From Bacillota bacterium (lineage in GTDB: Bacteria; Bacillota; Clostridia; Lachnospirales; Lachnospiraceae), in assembly GCA_023416695.1 (NCBI GenBank), contig JAEZGY010000084.1, forward strand, positions 1 to 64,000: a DNA stretch of 64,000 nucleotides. Direction: 5' to 3'. Below the pieces are notes generated by a model. That model was given only the letters and a program-made list of their open reading frames with translations, had not been told where the DNA came from and searched no databases. Positions 55,003 to 63,662 of the stretch are shown in pieces; the first letter of the stretch is position 1, and every line of letters begins with the position of its first letter. The position numbers and the translations under genes are program-made.

Positions 55003-55527
55003 TTAGTTTCTACGTATTTCCCACTCTACCCGTGTAATTGCGTAAGCATATGAAATAGCATTTTTTTCGTCTTGATATTCTTTTACCTTTTTCATACCAT
55101 TTGCAATAGCAGTAGACCATGATCCAATGTTTGTATATTTCATATAAGAATACAAACAATCATATGTCGTGTTCTCAAAGCCCCAGTCTCTAACTGCTCT
55201 TGCAGCTTCACTACCATATCCTCTTCTCCAATACTTCTTATGGATATGATACCCTATCTCCGGAAGTAATTCTCCATCTATATTTTGTAGAGTAATTCCA
55301 CAGTCACCAATAAATTCACCTGTTTCTTTCAAGAGTACAGCCCAAAGTCCAAAGCCATATTCTTTGTAGTTTTGAAGGTTCCATTCAATCCAGTTTCTTG
55401 TGCGTTCTTCATCAAAAGGCTTTGGGTAATGTTGCATAGTTTCAGGATCTGACACTATTTCAAATAATGCATCAAAATCCTTAGGCGTATATTCTCTTAG
55501 CATTAATCTTTTTGTTTCAATGTTCAT
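55003..55527 (-). CDS. GNAT-family N-acetyltransferase (RimJ/RimL-like)
   Basis: A 174-residue acetyl-CoA-dependent acetyltransferase. The start IETKRLMLREYTPKDFDALF and the acetyl-CoA loop RRGYGSEAARAVRDWGF (about residues 104-120) are typical of the RimJ/RimL branch, which acetylates protein N-termini, amino acids or antibiotics. The ATG at 55527 is eight bases from GGGAG; the ATG at 55533 is too close to it. It stands alone, so no substrate can be inferred. Confidence 0.85.
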   Translation of the reverse strand: MNIETKRLMLREYTPKDFDALFEIVSDPETMQHYPKPFDEERTRNWIEWNLQNYKEYGFGLWAVLLKETGEFIGDCGITLQNIDGELLPEIGYHIHKKYWRRGYGSEAARAVRDWGFENTTYDCLYSYMKYTNIGSWSTAIANGMKKVKEYQDEKNAISYAYAITRVEWEIRRN

Positions 55528-55563
55528 CTTCATCTCTCCCTAATTGCTATTGTCAATAAAACA

Positions 55564-55597
55564 AAAGGGATTTCCAATGAATATCGGATATCCCTTT
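55564..55597 (-). terminator. terminator of the Ig-like/GDPD gene
   Basis: AAAGGGAT and ATCCCTTT pair over 8 bp with further pairing inside. On the minus strand the stem is followed by TGTTTTATT. It lies about 40 bases past the stop codon at 55634. Confidence 0.65.
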
Positions 55598-55633
55598 CTC
55601 TTATAACATATTACTCATAATTATTAAAGTATA

Positions 55634-57484
55634 CTAAAACACTATGGCATCGTACATATCTGTGGTAACAAAATCAATGCCCTTATTAAATAATTTTTTT
55701 GCAACAGACATATTGTTCACAGTATATGCGCCAACTTTTAATCCAAGTGAATGTACTTTTTCTATCCTGGTTTGAGTTACATAGCTACTATAATCTACAT
55801 TTAAATGAACACCTAAAGCTGCCGCTGTGTCTATATTCCCATCTGTTAGGTAACACAACCAATAAAGATTTAAGGTAGGATCAATTGCTTTAAACTTTTG
55901 CATATAGCTATAACTACCAGTAATTATCGTTTGCTCTTTAATACCTATCTCATTCAATAAATTCACAAGATTCTGAAGACTTTTTACACTCTTAATATGA
56001 AGCACAGGACTCATTCCATATACCTTACATAGGTATAAATAATCCTTCAGAGTCGGTATAGTAAGCCCTGGGTAGGTAGAAATATTAGTTCCCTTATTCA
56101 TGGATGCACTTTGTATCTGGGCAAGAGTAAGATTACTTACTGCTCCACTACCATTTGTCCTAGAAGAAATATCTTCATCATGAAGCAATACGAACTCTCC
56201 ATCCTTTGTTTCTCTAACATCACACTCTATTCCCATGAATTTTCCACTTTCTCCTGCAGCCTTGTAGGCCGGAATAGAGTTAGAAGGAGCGACATAAATA
56301 CTTCCCATATGAGCAACAAATTGGCTAGGACTATAAGTAATATCTTCATAATTCTTAACATTAAACTGTACTGTAGCTGTTGTTCCTACTGCATCATTTG
56401 CTTTGACATAGATAAAAGCACTACCCGCTTTTATTGCTTTTACATCACCAGTATCCGTTACCGTAAGAACACTAGTATCGCTAGAGGTATAGGTAGCCCC
56501 CAATGCTGCCACTTCACTAGGCGCAATTTCTGGTTGTAATTGATAAGTCTCCGAAACCACAAGATTTTGAACAGTGGTTGGTACTGCTATTGTAGTAGCA
56601 GATTCTACTACCTTTACAGTAATACTCGTCTGAACATTAGACCCATCTGTAGCACTAGCGACGATATTAGCACTTCCAACCGCTACTGCCTTTATAGTTC
56701 CATTTTTATTCACTGTGGCAACCCTACTATTGGATGACACATAGCTTAAGGTTTTTTTATACGCATTATTTGGGCTTACGTTACAAGAGGCAGATATTAC
56801 ATTTCCTGGGGTTGTAACAATTTGATCGGTCATCGCCTGTATGGTAGCTACCGGTCGAACTACTGTTATTTTATATTTAGCATATTTCCCACTACCATCT
56901 GCTGCCTTAACGGTAATAATTGCAGATGCGCTATTTTTGCCTTTAGGGATTCCCTTTGCCAACACATAACCCTTTTTAGATACTGCAACTACACTTGTGT
57001 TAGAAGAACTATATATCAAGCCTTTATTACTTGCTTTTGATGGTGTAACACTGGTAGATAGATTAAAACCCTTACCTACACAAAGAGTTTTATTTGCCGG
57101 CGTTGTAACCTTAACCTTGCTTACCATAGTCCCTACAGTAATCGTAATAGAAGCTTTTTTCTTACTTCCATCTCTAGCAGTAGCTGTTATAACAGCCGTT
57201 CCATTTTTTTTGGCATAAACCTTTCCATTGGAATTTACTGATACCACTGATGGCTTTGAACTTGTCCATTTAAGCTTTTTATATGTAGCATTGGACGGTG
57301 CAATGGATGTTTTAAGTGTCAATGAACTGCCTCTTACCATAGTCCGTTTACTGTTAATTACATTCGTTATTGAGATTTTTGTTACCTTCTTCGTTGCTGC
57401 TTGAACTGGCTCAGCGTATGAGAAGAAAGAGCAACCTACAAGACAAAACACTGCAATAAATATAATCTGTCTTACTTTTTTCAC
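55634..57484 (-). CDS. secreted Ig-like (Big_2) repeat protein with GDPD domain
   Basis: A 616-residue exported protein. A signal peptide (1-30) is followed by four bacterial Ig-like (Big_2) repeats (about 35-117, 120-207, 212-290, 295-375; seen as W/Y-x-SS-x-x-x-V-A/S-V-x-x-x-G followed by G-x-A-x-I) and a glycerophosphodiester phosphodiesterase domain (about 385-616). The GDPD active site is partly kept: the Glu-x-Asp pair in GIECDVRETKDGEF and the histidine in LLHDED. The usual His-Arg pair reads His-Met (VAHMGS). GDPDs release glycerol-3-phosphate from deacylated lipids or teichoic acids, which fits a strain making glycerophosphate-type polymers. The start is GTG with GGAGGGGG some 14 bases upstream. 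Confidence 0.82.
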   Translation of the reverse strand: MKKVRQIIFIAVFCLVGCSFFSYAEPVQAATKKVTKISITNVINSKRTMVRGSSLTLKTSIAPSNATYKKLKWTSSKPSVVSVNSNGKVYAKKNGTAVITATARDGSKKKASITITVGTMVSKVKVTTPANKTLCVGKGFNLSTSVTPSKASNKGLIYSSSNTSVVAVSKKGYVLAKGIPKGKNSASAIITVKAADGSGKYAKYKITVVRPVATIQAMTDQIVTTPGNVISASCNVSPNNAYKKTLSYVSSNSRVATVNKNGTIKAVAVGSANIVASATDGSNVQTSITVKVVESATTIAVPTTVQNLVVSETYQLQPEIAPSEVAALGATYTSSDTSVLTVTDTGDVKAIKAGSAFIYVKANDAVGTTATVQFNVKNYEDITYSPSQFVAHMGSIYVAPSNSIPAYKAAGESGKFMGIECDVRETKDGEFVLLHDEDISSRTNGSGAVSNLTLAQIQSASMNKGTNISTYPGLTIPTLKDYLYLCKVYGMSPVLHIKSVKSLQNLVNLLNEIGIKEQTIITGSYSYMQKFKAIDPTLNLYWLCYLTDGNIDTAAALGVHLNVDYSSYVTQTRIEKVHSLGLKVGAYTVNNMSVAKKLFNKGIDFVTTDMYDAIVF

Positions 57485-57682
57485 CTTGGATCGAGCCCCC
57501 TCCTACTTTCAACATTATTCTGTTTCTTCAAGTTTAATGCTATAAACCAAATTATACAAACATAAAATGTCTAAATTATGTCAAATTATAAATTATAATG
57601 TTTCGCTTCTTATATATCGTCAAGATTTTATAAAACTCTTTAGTAATTATTGAAAAAAATAATAATACTATAAGTAGAACAA

Positions 57683-57695
57683 AGGTTAATAACCT
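57683..57695. promoter_or_regulatory. 13-bp perfect dyad in the sdaAB leader
   Basis: AGGTT-AAT-AACCT lies 27 bases before the sdaAB ATG, close to the ribosome binding site GAGGAT. It could be an operator or a small mRNA hairpin. No confident promoter hexamers were found upstream. Confidence 0.35.
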
Positions 57696-57721
57696 ATTTT
57701 CAATACAAGTGAGGATGAATT

Positions 57722-58387
57722 ATGAATATATTTGATATATTAGGACCTGTTATGGTAGGTCCCTCAAGCTCTCACACTGCTGGTGCCTGTCGAATCGGTT
57801 ATGTATCGAGGCAACTTCTTGGAGAACCAGTGAGTAAAGCAGTTATCTACCTCCATGGCTCCTTTCTTAAAACAGCTCAGGGACACGGAACAGACCGGGC
57901 TCTTGTGGCTGGTTTACTGGGTATGAAGCCAGATGATACAAGAATTCCTGACAGCTTTGATTATGCTAAGAAGGCTGGCCTAAAGTTTCAATTCCACCCA
58001 ATAGTCCTTAAAGGTGTCCACCCAAACAGCTGCCAGCTTATCCTGTCTGGTAAGAAAACAAAGGAAATTACTGTCATAGCCTCTTCTCTGGGTGGAGGAA
58101 TCATTAAAATCTGTAGTATTGATGGTCTTGCCGCCAATTTCGGTGGAGACTACCCTACCCTGATTGTTCATAATGATGATTTACCTGGGCATGTGACTGA
58201 AGTCTCCTCTGTACTAACGAAATGCAATGTGAATATCGGAACCATGCAACTTTACCGAGATAATCGTGGTGGAAGGGCTGTTATGATCATTGAATGTGAT
58301 CAAGAAATTCCAAAAGATGCTATTGAACAGTTATCTAGGTATCCAGGGATTCATAAAATCACATACCTAAGTGTACATGGTGACTAA
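57722..58387 (+). CDS. sdaAB: L-serine dehydratase, iron-sulfur type, beta subunit
   Basis: A 221-residue subunit of the oxygen-sensitive [4Fe-4S] L-serine dehydratase, which converts L-serine to pyruvate and ammonia. The N-terminal GPVMVGPSSSHTAGACRIG is the family signature, followed by GHGTDRALVAGLLG. A C-terminal ACT domain (from LIVHNDDLPGHVTEVSSVL) probably binds serine. GAGGAT precedes the ATG. The alpha-subunit gene starts 13 bases after the stop. Confidence 0.95.
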   Translation: MNIFDILGPVMVGPSSSHTAGACRIGYVSRQLLGEPVSKAVIYLHGSFLKTAQGHGTDRALVAGLLGMKPDDTRIPDSFDYAKKAGLKFQFHPIVLKGVHPNSCQLILSGKKTKEITVIASSLGGGIIKICSIDGLAANFGGDYPTLIVHNDDLPGHVTEVSSVLTKCNVNIGTMQLYRDNRGGRAVMIIECDQEIPKDAIEQLSRYPGIHKITYLSVHGD

Positions 58388-58400
58388 TAGGAGGAGCATA

Positions 58401-59273
58401 ATGAGTTTTCAATCTGTTGAGGAAATACTAGACCTGTGTAAAAAAAAGCACTATAATTTTTATGAAGCGGTGCTTATGGAAGATATGAAGGATAGATGTG
58501 CCACTAAAGAGGAATCACTAGGAAAAATGCAGGATACTTACAATGCTATGCATTTATCTAAACAGAACTACGATAAGAATCTACGTTCAAAAAGTGGAAT
58601 GGTAGGTGGTGATGGAGACCGGGTAGAAAGAGCTTCAAAAAAGGGAATTCTAATCGGTGGAGCTTTTATGGCCGAAATTATCGCTACTGCCTTAAAAATA
58701 ACAGAATCTAATGCTTGTATGAAGCGCATTGTAGCTGCACCTACGGCTGGCTCCTGTGGTGTTGTCCCCGCCGTTTTTCTAACTATGGAGCATCAACTTA
58801 ACCTTCCCTATGAACGAATGATTGAGGGTCTATATGTGGTAGCTGGTATTGGCCAGGTAATTGTCAATAGAGCCTTCATCTCTGGTGCGGAAGGCGGCTG
58901 CCAAGCAGAAATTGGTTCTGCCTCCTGTATGGCAGCTGCTGGTGCTTGTTATCTTAAGGGTGGAGATGCCATAGCATGTGCCCATGCTGCAGCCATCGCC
59001 ATGAAAAACTTAATGGGACTTGCCTGTGACCCAGTAGCGGGTCTAGTGGAAGTCCCATGTGTAAAACGTAATGCTGCAGGAGCAGTAAACTCCATAGTTA
59101 GTGCCGACATGGCACTAAGTGGAGTGGTAAGTGCGATCCCTATCGATGAAGTCATCGATGCTATGAGATGTGTAGGTGTTGCTATGCCACCATCCATTAG
59201 AGAAACAGCAGAGGGTGGCTTAGCTGTCACTCCTACAGGTCTTAAGATTACAGAAAAATTAGAACACTACTAA
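58401..59273 (+). CDS. sdaAA: L-serine dehydratase, iron-sulfur type, alpha subunit
   Basis: The catalytic alpha subunit, 290 residues, with the cluster-binding cysteines in APTAGSCGVVPAV, SASCMAAAGACY and GLACDPVAGLVEVPC. KSGMVGGDGDR near residue 65 is also conserved. The ATG at 58401 follows AGGAGGAG; upstream in-frame ATGs overlap sdaAB and lack a ribosome binding site. It converges on the amidohydrolase gene with only 18 bases between them and no convincing terminator, just an AT-only 8-bp stem. Confidence 0.96.
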   Translation: MSFQSVEEILDLCKKKHYNFYEAVLMEDMKDRCATKEESLGKMQDTYNAMHLSKQNYDKNLRSKSGMVGGDGDRVERASKKGILIGGAFMAEIIATALKITESNACMKRIVAAPTAGSCGVVPAVFLTMEHQLNLPYERMIEGLYVVAGIGQVIVNRAFISGAEGGCQAEIGSASCMAAAGACYLKGGDAIACAHAAAIAMKNLMGLACDPVAGLVEVPCVKRNAAGAVNSIVSADMALSGVVSAIPIDEVIDAMRCVGVAMPPSIRETAEGGLAVTPTGLKITEKLEHY

Positions 59274-59291
59274 ATATAAAATCAGCTTCTT

Positions 59292-60098
59292 TTATATGGA
59301 TAAAATTTTCTTTGCAGTCTCCGAAAAAATGTTCTCTTTCTCCTGTTCAGTCAGTGGCAATTCCTTTACTGCTTCTATGGTGCTACTCTGGTCTCCCCAA
59401 GGAGAATCTGTCCCAAACATAATTCGACTGCTCCCATGCTGTCTAATTATCTCCACCAACAAATCATTCTCTATAAATGGTATCGTGTAGCTGATATCAA
59501 AGTACAGCTTGGTTCCTGCAAGTATCTCTAATACCTGTTCCCAACAAGCATATCCACCGGTATGTGCTAATATCAACTTGTTATCCACATGTTCCTCAAG
59601 CTTTAACTCCTGATATAGTTTAAGCACCCCCTTAGGAGTACAGTGTATGGGACTAGGAAGTCCAATATCTAAGCCTGCATGAATGGAAACTGCTAGGTCA
59701 AGCTCCAAAGCATAGTCTACAATATGTAGATACTCTATTTCATCCACAAAGGCCCCCTGGTAATCGGGATGAAGCTTCACCCCAGGTAGGCCTTTTTCTT
59801 TTATGCTTCTGAGGTGACACTTATAGTAAATGTCCTTAGGGTGAATCCCACCAAAAGAGAATAAATTCTCCTTAGCATTCACTTCTTCTGCAAAAGCAGT
59901 AACATTGTCAAACTGTTTTGGGTTTGTAACCACTGGAAGAATGACACTATAATCTACACCTGCTCGTTCCATAGAAGCTTGTAAATCTCTCATCGTTCCA
60001 TCTGTGTAGCCTTTAACCTGACCAACACCCTCTAATTTTTCTACTGTTTTTCTAGCAATAGCATCAGGCCAAATATGAGTGTGCATATCGATTATCAT
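59292..60098 (-). CDS. amidohydrolase-2 family metal-dependent hydrolase
   Basis: A 268-residue TIM-barrel protein of the amidohydrolase-2 family. The metal-binding His-x-His is in MHTHIWPD, further histidines are in VSIHAGLDIG and LILAHTGG, and the catalytic aspartate is in IMFGTDSPWGDQ. Members include decarboxylases, lactonases and esterases, so the substrate is unknown. It overlaps the stop of the CDF transporter gene by four bases (ATGA), implying translational coupling. Confidence 0.82.
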   Translation of the reverse strand: MIIDMHTHIWPDAIARKTVEKLEGVGQVKGYTDGTMRDLQASMERAGVDYSVILPVVTNPKQFDNVTAFAEEVNAKENLFSFGGIHPKDIYYKCHLRSIKEKGLPGVKLHPDYQGAFVDEIEYLHIVDYALELDLAVSIHAGLDIGLPSPIHCTPKGVLKLYQELKLEEHVDNKLILAHTGGYACWEQVLEILAGTKLYFDISYTIPFIENDLLVEIIRQHGSSRIMFGTDSPWGDQSSTIEAVKELPLTEQEKENIFSETAKKILSI

Positions 60099-61282
60099 TT
60101 TTTATCCTCCATTGCGATAAAGCTGTGTTCTGGGGTAATACTACATTGATAGCGATTATCTAAAGCACTGACCTTCCCATTAATATGAAGCAGAAGTTCG
60201 TTTTCCTGGTCATCGGTATAATCGTGGGGTACAACCAAATCAAAAATGATATTAATATAGTGTTCTCCACTTACCATTCTAAAATCATGTAAGGAAGCAT
60301 TAGAATCCAGTTCTTTTATAATCCCCTTTACTTTTCTCTTTAAATCCATCACCACCTGATTGTTTACCTCTAGAGGATCCATATGAATCACAAGAAAAAT
60401 GTCTAACTCTCGTAGTACATCGCGTTCAATTCCATCGATCAAGTCATGGGCTTCCTCAATGTTCATATCACTTGGAACCTCCGCATGAATAGTAGCCATA
60501 GTATTGGATGGCCCATAGTTGTGCACAATTAAATCATGACTTCCTATAATTCCCTCATAGCTTTCTACCTTTTTAGTAATTAAATCATAGGTTTCTGGGG
60601 ATACTGCCTCGCCAATCAATGGTTCCAGTGTGTCTTTAGCAATACCAAACCCAGCATATAAAACGATAAGTGATACTAAAACACCCATATATCCATCGAT
60701 TTTTAAGTTAGTTATATGACCCACAATAATAGAAATCACTGTGGCAGAGGTAATAAGAACATCACCAAAGGCATCTGCGGAAGTTGCCTTCATTACACTG
60801 GAATTAATGATTCTTCCTAATTTTCGATTAAAAAAACCAAGCCATACCTTTACAAAAATAGAAAGACATAGAATAACAACGAGAATTAACTTAAACTCTA
60901 CTGCTTGAGGATGAAAAACCTTATCAAGAGAACTTTTCAAACAGGTTACCCCTACCTCGAACACTAAAAATGCCACAATAAGGGCTGCTATATATTCATA
61001 TCGACCATGACCAAAAGGATGCTCTCTATCCGGTGGTCTATTGGCAATCTTAACTCCTACAAAGCTTATAATACTAGAGGCAGCATCTGATAAGTTATTA
61101 AAGGCATCTGCAGTAACAGAGATACTACCAATTGTTAAACCAATGATTGCTTTTACTGCAAACAACAAAATATTACTTATAATTCCTACAATACTTGCTA
61201 GAATCCCATATTGAGTTCGTACTTGCCTATTTTGTACATTCTCGGCATCTTTAATAAACCATTTAACCAATAATTTTGTCAT
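60095..61282 (-). CDS. cation diffusion facilitator, probably Mn-type
   Basis: A 395-residue CDF transporter with six membrane helices (about 25-215) and a cytoplasmic C-terminal domain with a longer tail than usual. It exports divalent metal by proton exchange. Where zinc-type CDFs have His-x-x-x-Asp in helices 2 and 5, this one has Asn-x-x-x-Asp (DAFNNLSDAASS) and Asp-x-x-x-Asp (SADAFGDVLIT), a pattern associated with Mn/Fe transporters. AAGGAG precedes the ATG, and an extended -10 promoter lies just upstream. Confidence 0.88.
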   Translation of the reverse strand: MTKLLVKWFIKDAENVQNRQVRTQYGILASIVGIISNILLFAVKAIIGLTIGSISVTADAFNNLSDAASSIISFVGVKIANRPPDREHPFGHGRYEYIAALIVAFLVFEVGVTCLKSSLDKVFHPQAVEFKLILVVILCLSIFVKVWLGFFNRKLGRIINSSVMKATSADAFGDVLITSATVISIIVGHITNLKIDGYMGVLVSLIVLYAGFGIAKDTLEPLIGEAVSPETYDLITKKVESYEGIIGSHDLIVHNYGPSNTMATIHAEVPSDMNIEEAHDLIDGIERDVLRELDIFLVIHMDPLEVNNQVVMDLKRKVKGIIKELDSNASLHDFRMVSGEHYINIIFDLVVPHDYTDDQENELLLHINGKVSALDNRYQCSITPEHSFIAMEDKK

Positions 61283-61336
61283 CGTAAACTCCTTCGTACT
61301 CTGGGGTTATGCTTAAAAAGCACATTACATTGTTTT

Positions 61337-61345
61337 ATTATAGCA
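61337..61345 (-). promoter_or_regulatory. extended -10 promoter of the CDF-amidohydrolase operon
   Basis: On the minus strand TGC-TATAAT, about 55 bases before the ATG at 61282. The palindrome TTAGCGCTAA (61348-61357) sits in the position of the spacer and may bind a regulator. The -35 hexamer is weak. Confidence 0.5.
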
Positions 61346-61411
61346 CATTAGCGCTAAAATACTTCTCTTTTTAAAGAAACTTAATATTTTCTTACAGTTA
61401 CTACAATCCAG

Positions 61412-61440
61412 TTGTTTCCTCTAAAACTCTATTGTAAAAT
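61412..61440 (+). promoter_or_regulatory. promoter of the glycolipid glycosyltransferase genes
   Basis: TTGTTT and TAAAAT are separated by 17 bases, close to the AGAGGAGG ribosome binding site at 61447, so the leader would be very short. Confidence 0.5.
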
Positions 61441-61461
61441 ACCATCAGAGGAGGTATCGCT

Positions 61462-62526
61462 ATGTATACAATTAACATGTTATCGCGTGCAGACAGTGTA
61501 AAAGGCCAAGGAGTAGGATCCGCCTATTTAGAGCAGGTAGCCTTGGTGAAAGAAGAACTGTCAGAACAGTATAAAATAGATATTAATAGCTTTACCATGG
61601 GTGATATTACACACTATCATAGTATTAATCCAGAATTCTTTCTTACCATACCAAAAGCAAAGCGAAAAGGTGTTGCTGTAGGATACGTTCATTTCATTCC
61701 AGAGACCTTAGAAGATAGTATTAAACTTCCTAAACTAGCCAAAAAAGTATTCTATTGGTATGTAATGCGCTTTTACAAATCCATGGATTTGCTGGTAACA
61801 GTCAATCCTTGGTTTATAAAAAAACTAGAAGAATATGGAATAAATCATAAGAGAGTTACTTATATTCCGAATTACGTTTCCTCTAAGCAGTTTTTTCCAA
61901 TTAGAGATTGCTCTAAAGCATATTTAAGAAAACAATACGGTCTTCCTGAGGATAAATTCACTGTTTTAGGAGTCGGACAGCTTCAGAAGAGAAAAGGTCT
62001 TCTAGACTTTGTTGAGATTGCCAAGAAGATGCCAGATATACATTTTGTCTGGGCAGGTGGCTTTTCCTTTGGCATGATTACTGATGGCTATGAAGAGATC
62101 AAACGTATTAAAGAACATCCTCCAAAGAATGTAACCTTCCTTGGTATTATTGATCGAGAAAAGATGAACGAAGTATATAACCTAGCTGATGTCATGTTCT
62201 TACCATCTTATAATGAGCTATTTCCAATGACGGTACTAGAGGCCATGAACTGTAATGTTCCTATGCTTTTAAGGGATTTGGATTTATATAAAGATATTTT
62301 ATTTGATTTTTACTTAAAAGCGGATGATAATAAAGACTTTATAAAGCTTTTAGAGCAGCTACAAGGGGATGCTGCATATTATGATAAAGCTGTAGATATG
62401 TCAAAACGTGGTAAGGCCTTTTATAGTCGTGAGAATGTTGCAAAGATGTGGGAGAACTATTACAAGAGAGCTCTTCGTTATAAGAAACACAAGGAGAAAC
62501 GTAAGAGTGCAAAGAAATACTGTTAA
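61462..62526 (+). CDS. GT4-family glycosyltransferase, probable glycolipid synthase
   Basis: A 354-residue GT-B glycosyltransferase. The glycosyltransferase-1 domain (from about 170) has GVGQLQKRKGLLDFVEIA and the donor-binding Glu-x7-Glu in NELFPMTVLEAMN. The N-terminal MLSRADSVKGQGVGSAYLEQ resembles Firmicute enzymes that add the second sugar to diacylglycerol glycolipids (lipoteichoic acid anchors), but that function is inference. The downstream gene is an LPG-synthase-like membrane protein, a pairing seen with glycolipid enzymes. AGGAGG precedes the ATG. Confidence 0.85.
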   Translation: MYTINMLSRADSVKGQGVGSAYLEQVALVKEELSEQYKIDINSFTMGDITHYHSINPEFFLTIPKAKRKGVAVGYVHFIPETLEDSIKLPKLAKKVFYWYVMRFYKSMDLLVTVNPWFIKKLEEYGINHKRVTYIPNYVSSKQFFPIRDCSKAYLRKQYGLPEDKFTVLGVGQLQKRKGLLDFVEIAKKMPDIHFVWAGGFSFGMITDGYEEIKRIKEHPPKNVTFLGIIDREKMNEVYNLADVMFLPSYNELFPMTVLEAMNCNVPMLLRDLDLYKDILFDFYLKADDNKDFIKLLEQLQGDAAYYDKAVDMSKRGKAFYSRENVAKMWENYYKRALRYKKHKEKRKSAKKYC

Positions 62527-62563
62527 TAGTCAACAAAGTGGGTATGAGTATAAGGAGTCTAAG

Positions 62564-63586
62564 ATGAAATCAAGAAAACTAAACCTATTAATTATAATAC
62601 TTGCTGCATGTATTGTCGTAGGTATTATACTTTTTAAATTCGATATAGGTGAATTGTACAATATTGTGATTACTGCCAATATCAAATGGATCCTATTAGC
62701 CTTAGGATGCATGCTTTGTTATTGTTTATTTGAAAGTGGAGTTTTGTACTGTACTGCAAACAGCATTAAACGAAAGCTCTCCTTTTTAAAGGCATTTAAA
62801 ACTACTATGGTAGGACTATTATTTAACAACCTGACACCATTTCAAAGTGGTGGCCAGCCAATGCAGGCCTACTACCTTACCAAAGAATCCTTTAAGGTTG
62901 GAGAAGCCTCTAGTATACTTCTAATGAAGTTTATTGTATATCAGGTATCCTTAATCTTTTACTCCACCGTACTTCTATTTGTTCGGTATCGCTTCTTTTA
63001 TGAGCGTAGCGGCAAGCTAGCTGCTTTAATTGGAGTAGGCTTCCTAGTAAATATAGCAGTTGTTATTGGTTTGATTTTAGTAGGGTTTCTCCCTAAGTTT
63101 ACTACCAAATTAGTAAAGGGAATCATTGCTTTATTATCAAAAATTCATATTATTAAAGATAAAGAAAAATCATTAGAAAATGCGAATCACCAGATTGCTG
63201 GTTTCCATGATGGATTTAGAGAGCTTACGAAGCAAAAATGGATATTACTGCAAGGAGTTGTGGTATCCTGCGCCCAGTTGACTGCTTTCTTCCTTATTCC
63301 ATTTTGTATCTGTATGTCATTAGGAGTACAAGTTGGATCCATCCTATCAATGGTAGCAGCCAGTGCTTTTGTCTTAATGATTTCCTCTTTTATTCCTCTC
63401 CCAGGAGCATCAGGGGGAGCTGAGGGTTGCTTTTATTTACTATTCGGTATCTTTATTATCAATCCAAGTCTCATTGCCGTTGCCCTTATCTTATGGAGAC
63501 TAATTACTTACTACCTTCCTATTATCGTAGGTATTTTCTTCTGCGGGGTAAAGAAAGTTCCGGCTGCTGAGATGCCAGCAGAATAA
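62564..63586 (+). CDS. lysylphosphatidylglycerol-synthase-like membrane protein (flippase domain)
   Basis: A 340-residue polytopic protein with eight or so membrane segments, of the family that includes the N-terminal flippase domain of MprF (UPF0104). Conserved points are TPFQSGGQPMQAYYL near residue 87 and PLPGASGGAEGCFYLLFG near the C-terminus. It lacks a C-terminal aminoacyl-transferase domain. The ATG at 62564 has AAGGAG upstream; an in-frame start at 62408 would overlap the glycosyltransferase gene. It probably flips the glycolipid made by the previous enzyme, which is inference. Confidence 0.87.
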   Translation: MKSRKLNLLIIILAACIVVGIILFKFDIGELYNIVITANIKWILLALGCMLCYCLFESGVLYCTANSIKRKLSFLKAFKTTMVGLLFNNLTPFQSGGQPMQAYYLTKESFKVGEASSILLMKFIVYQVSLIFYSTVLLFVRYRFFYERSGKLAALIGVGFLVNIAVVIGLILVGFLPKFTTKLVKGIIALLSKIHIIKDKEKSLENANHQIAGFHDGFRELTKQKWILLQGVVVSCAQLTAFFLIPFCICMSLGVQVGSILSMVAASAFVLMISSFIPLPGASGGAEGCFYLLFGIFIINPSLIAVALILWRLITYYLPIIVGIFFCGVKKVPAAEMPAE

Positions 63587-63662
63587 CTTTTCCCTGATTA
63601 TTGCATAAACTATAGTAAGGATGTATCCTTAATGCATTATGATAAATAAGATAGGAAAATAT

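Noticed and set aside
56111..56539. 142-codon plus-strand frame inside the Ig-like/GDPD gene
   Set aside because: It is a shadow of the repetitive Big_2 region and lacks a ribosome binding site.
57549..57584. Promoter for the Ig-like/GDPD gene (TTGACA with TATAAT on the minus strand)
   Set aside because: The hexamers are good but the spacer is 22 bases, too long for a normal sigma-A promoter.
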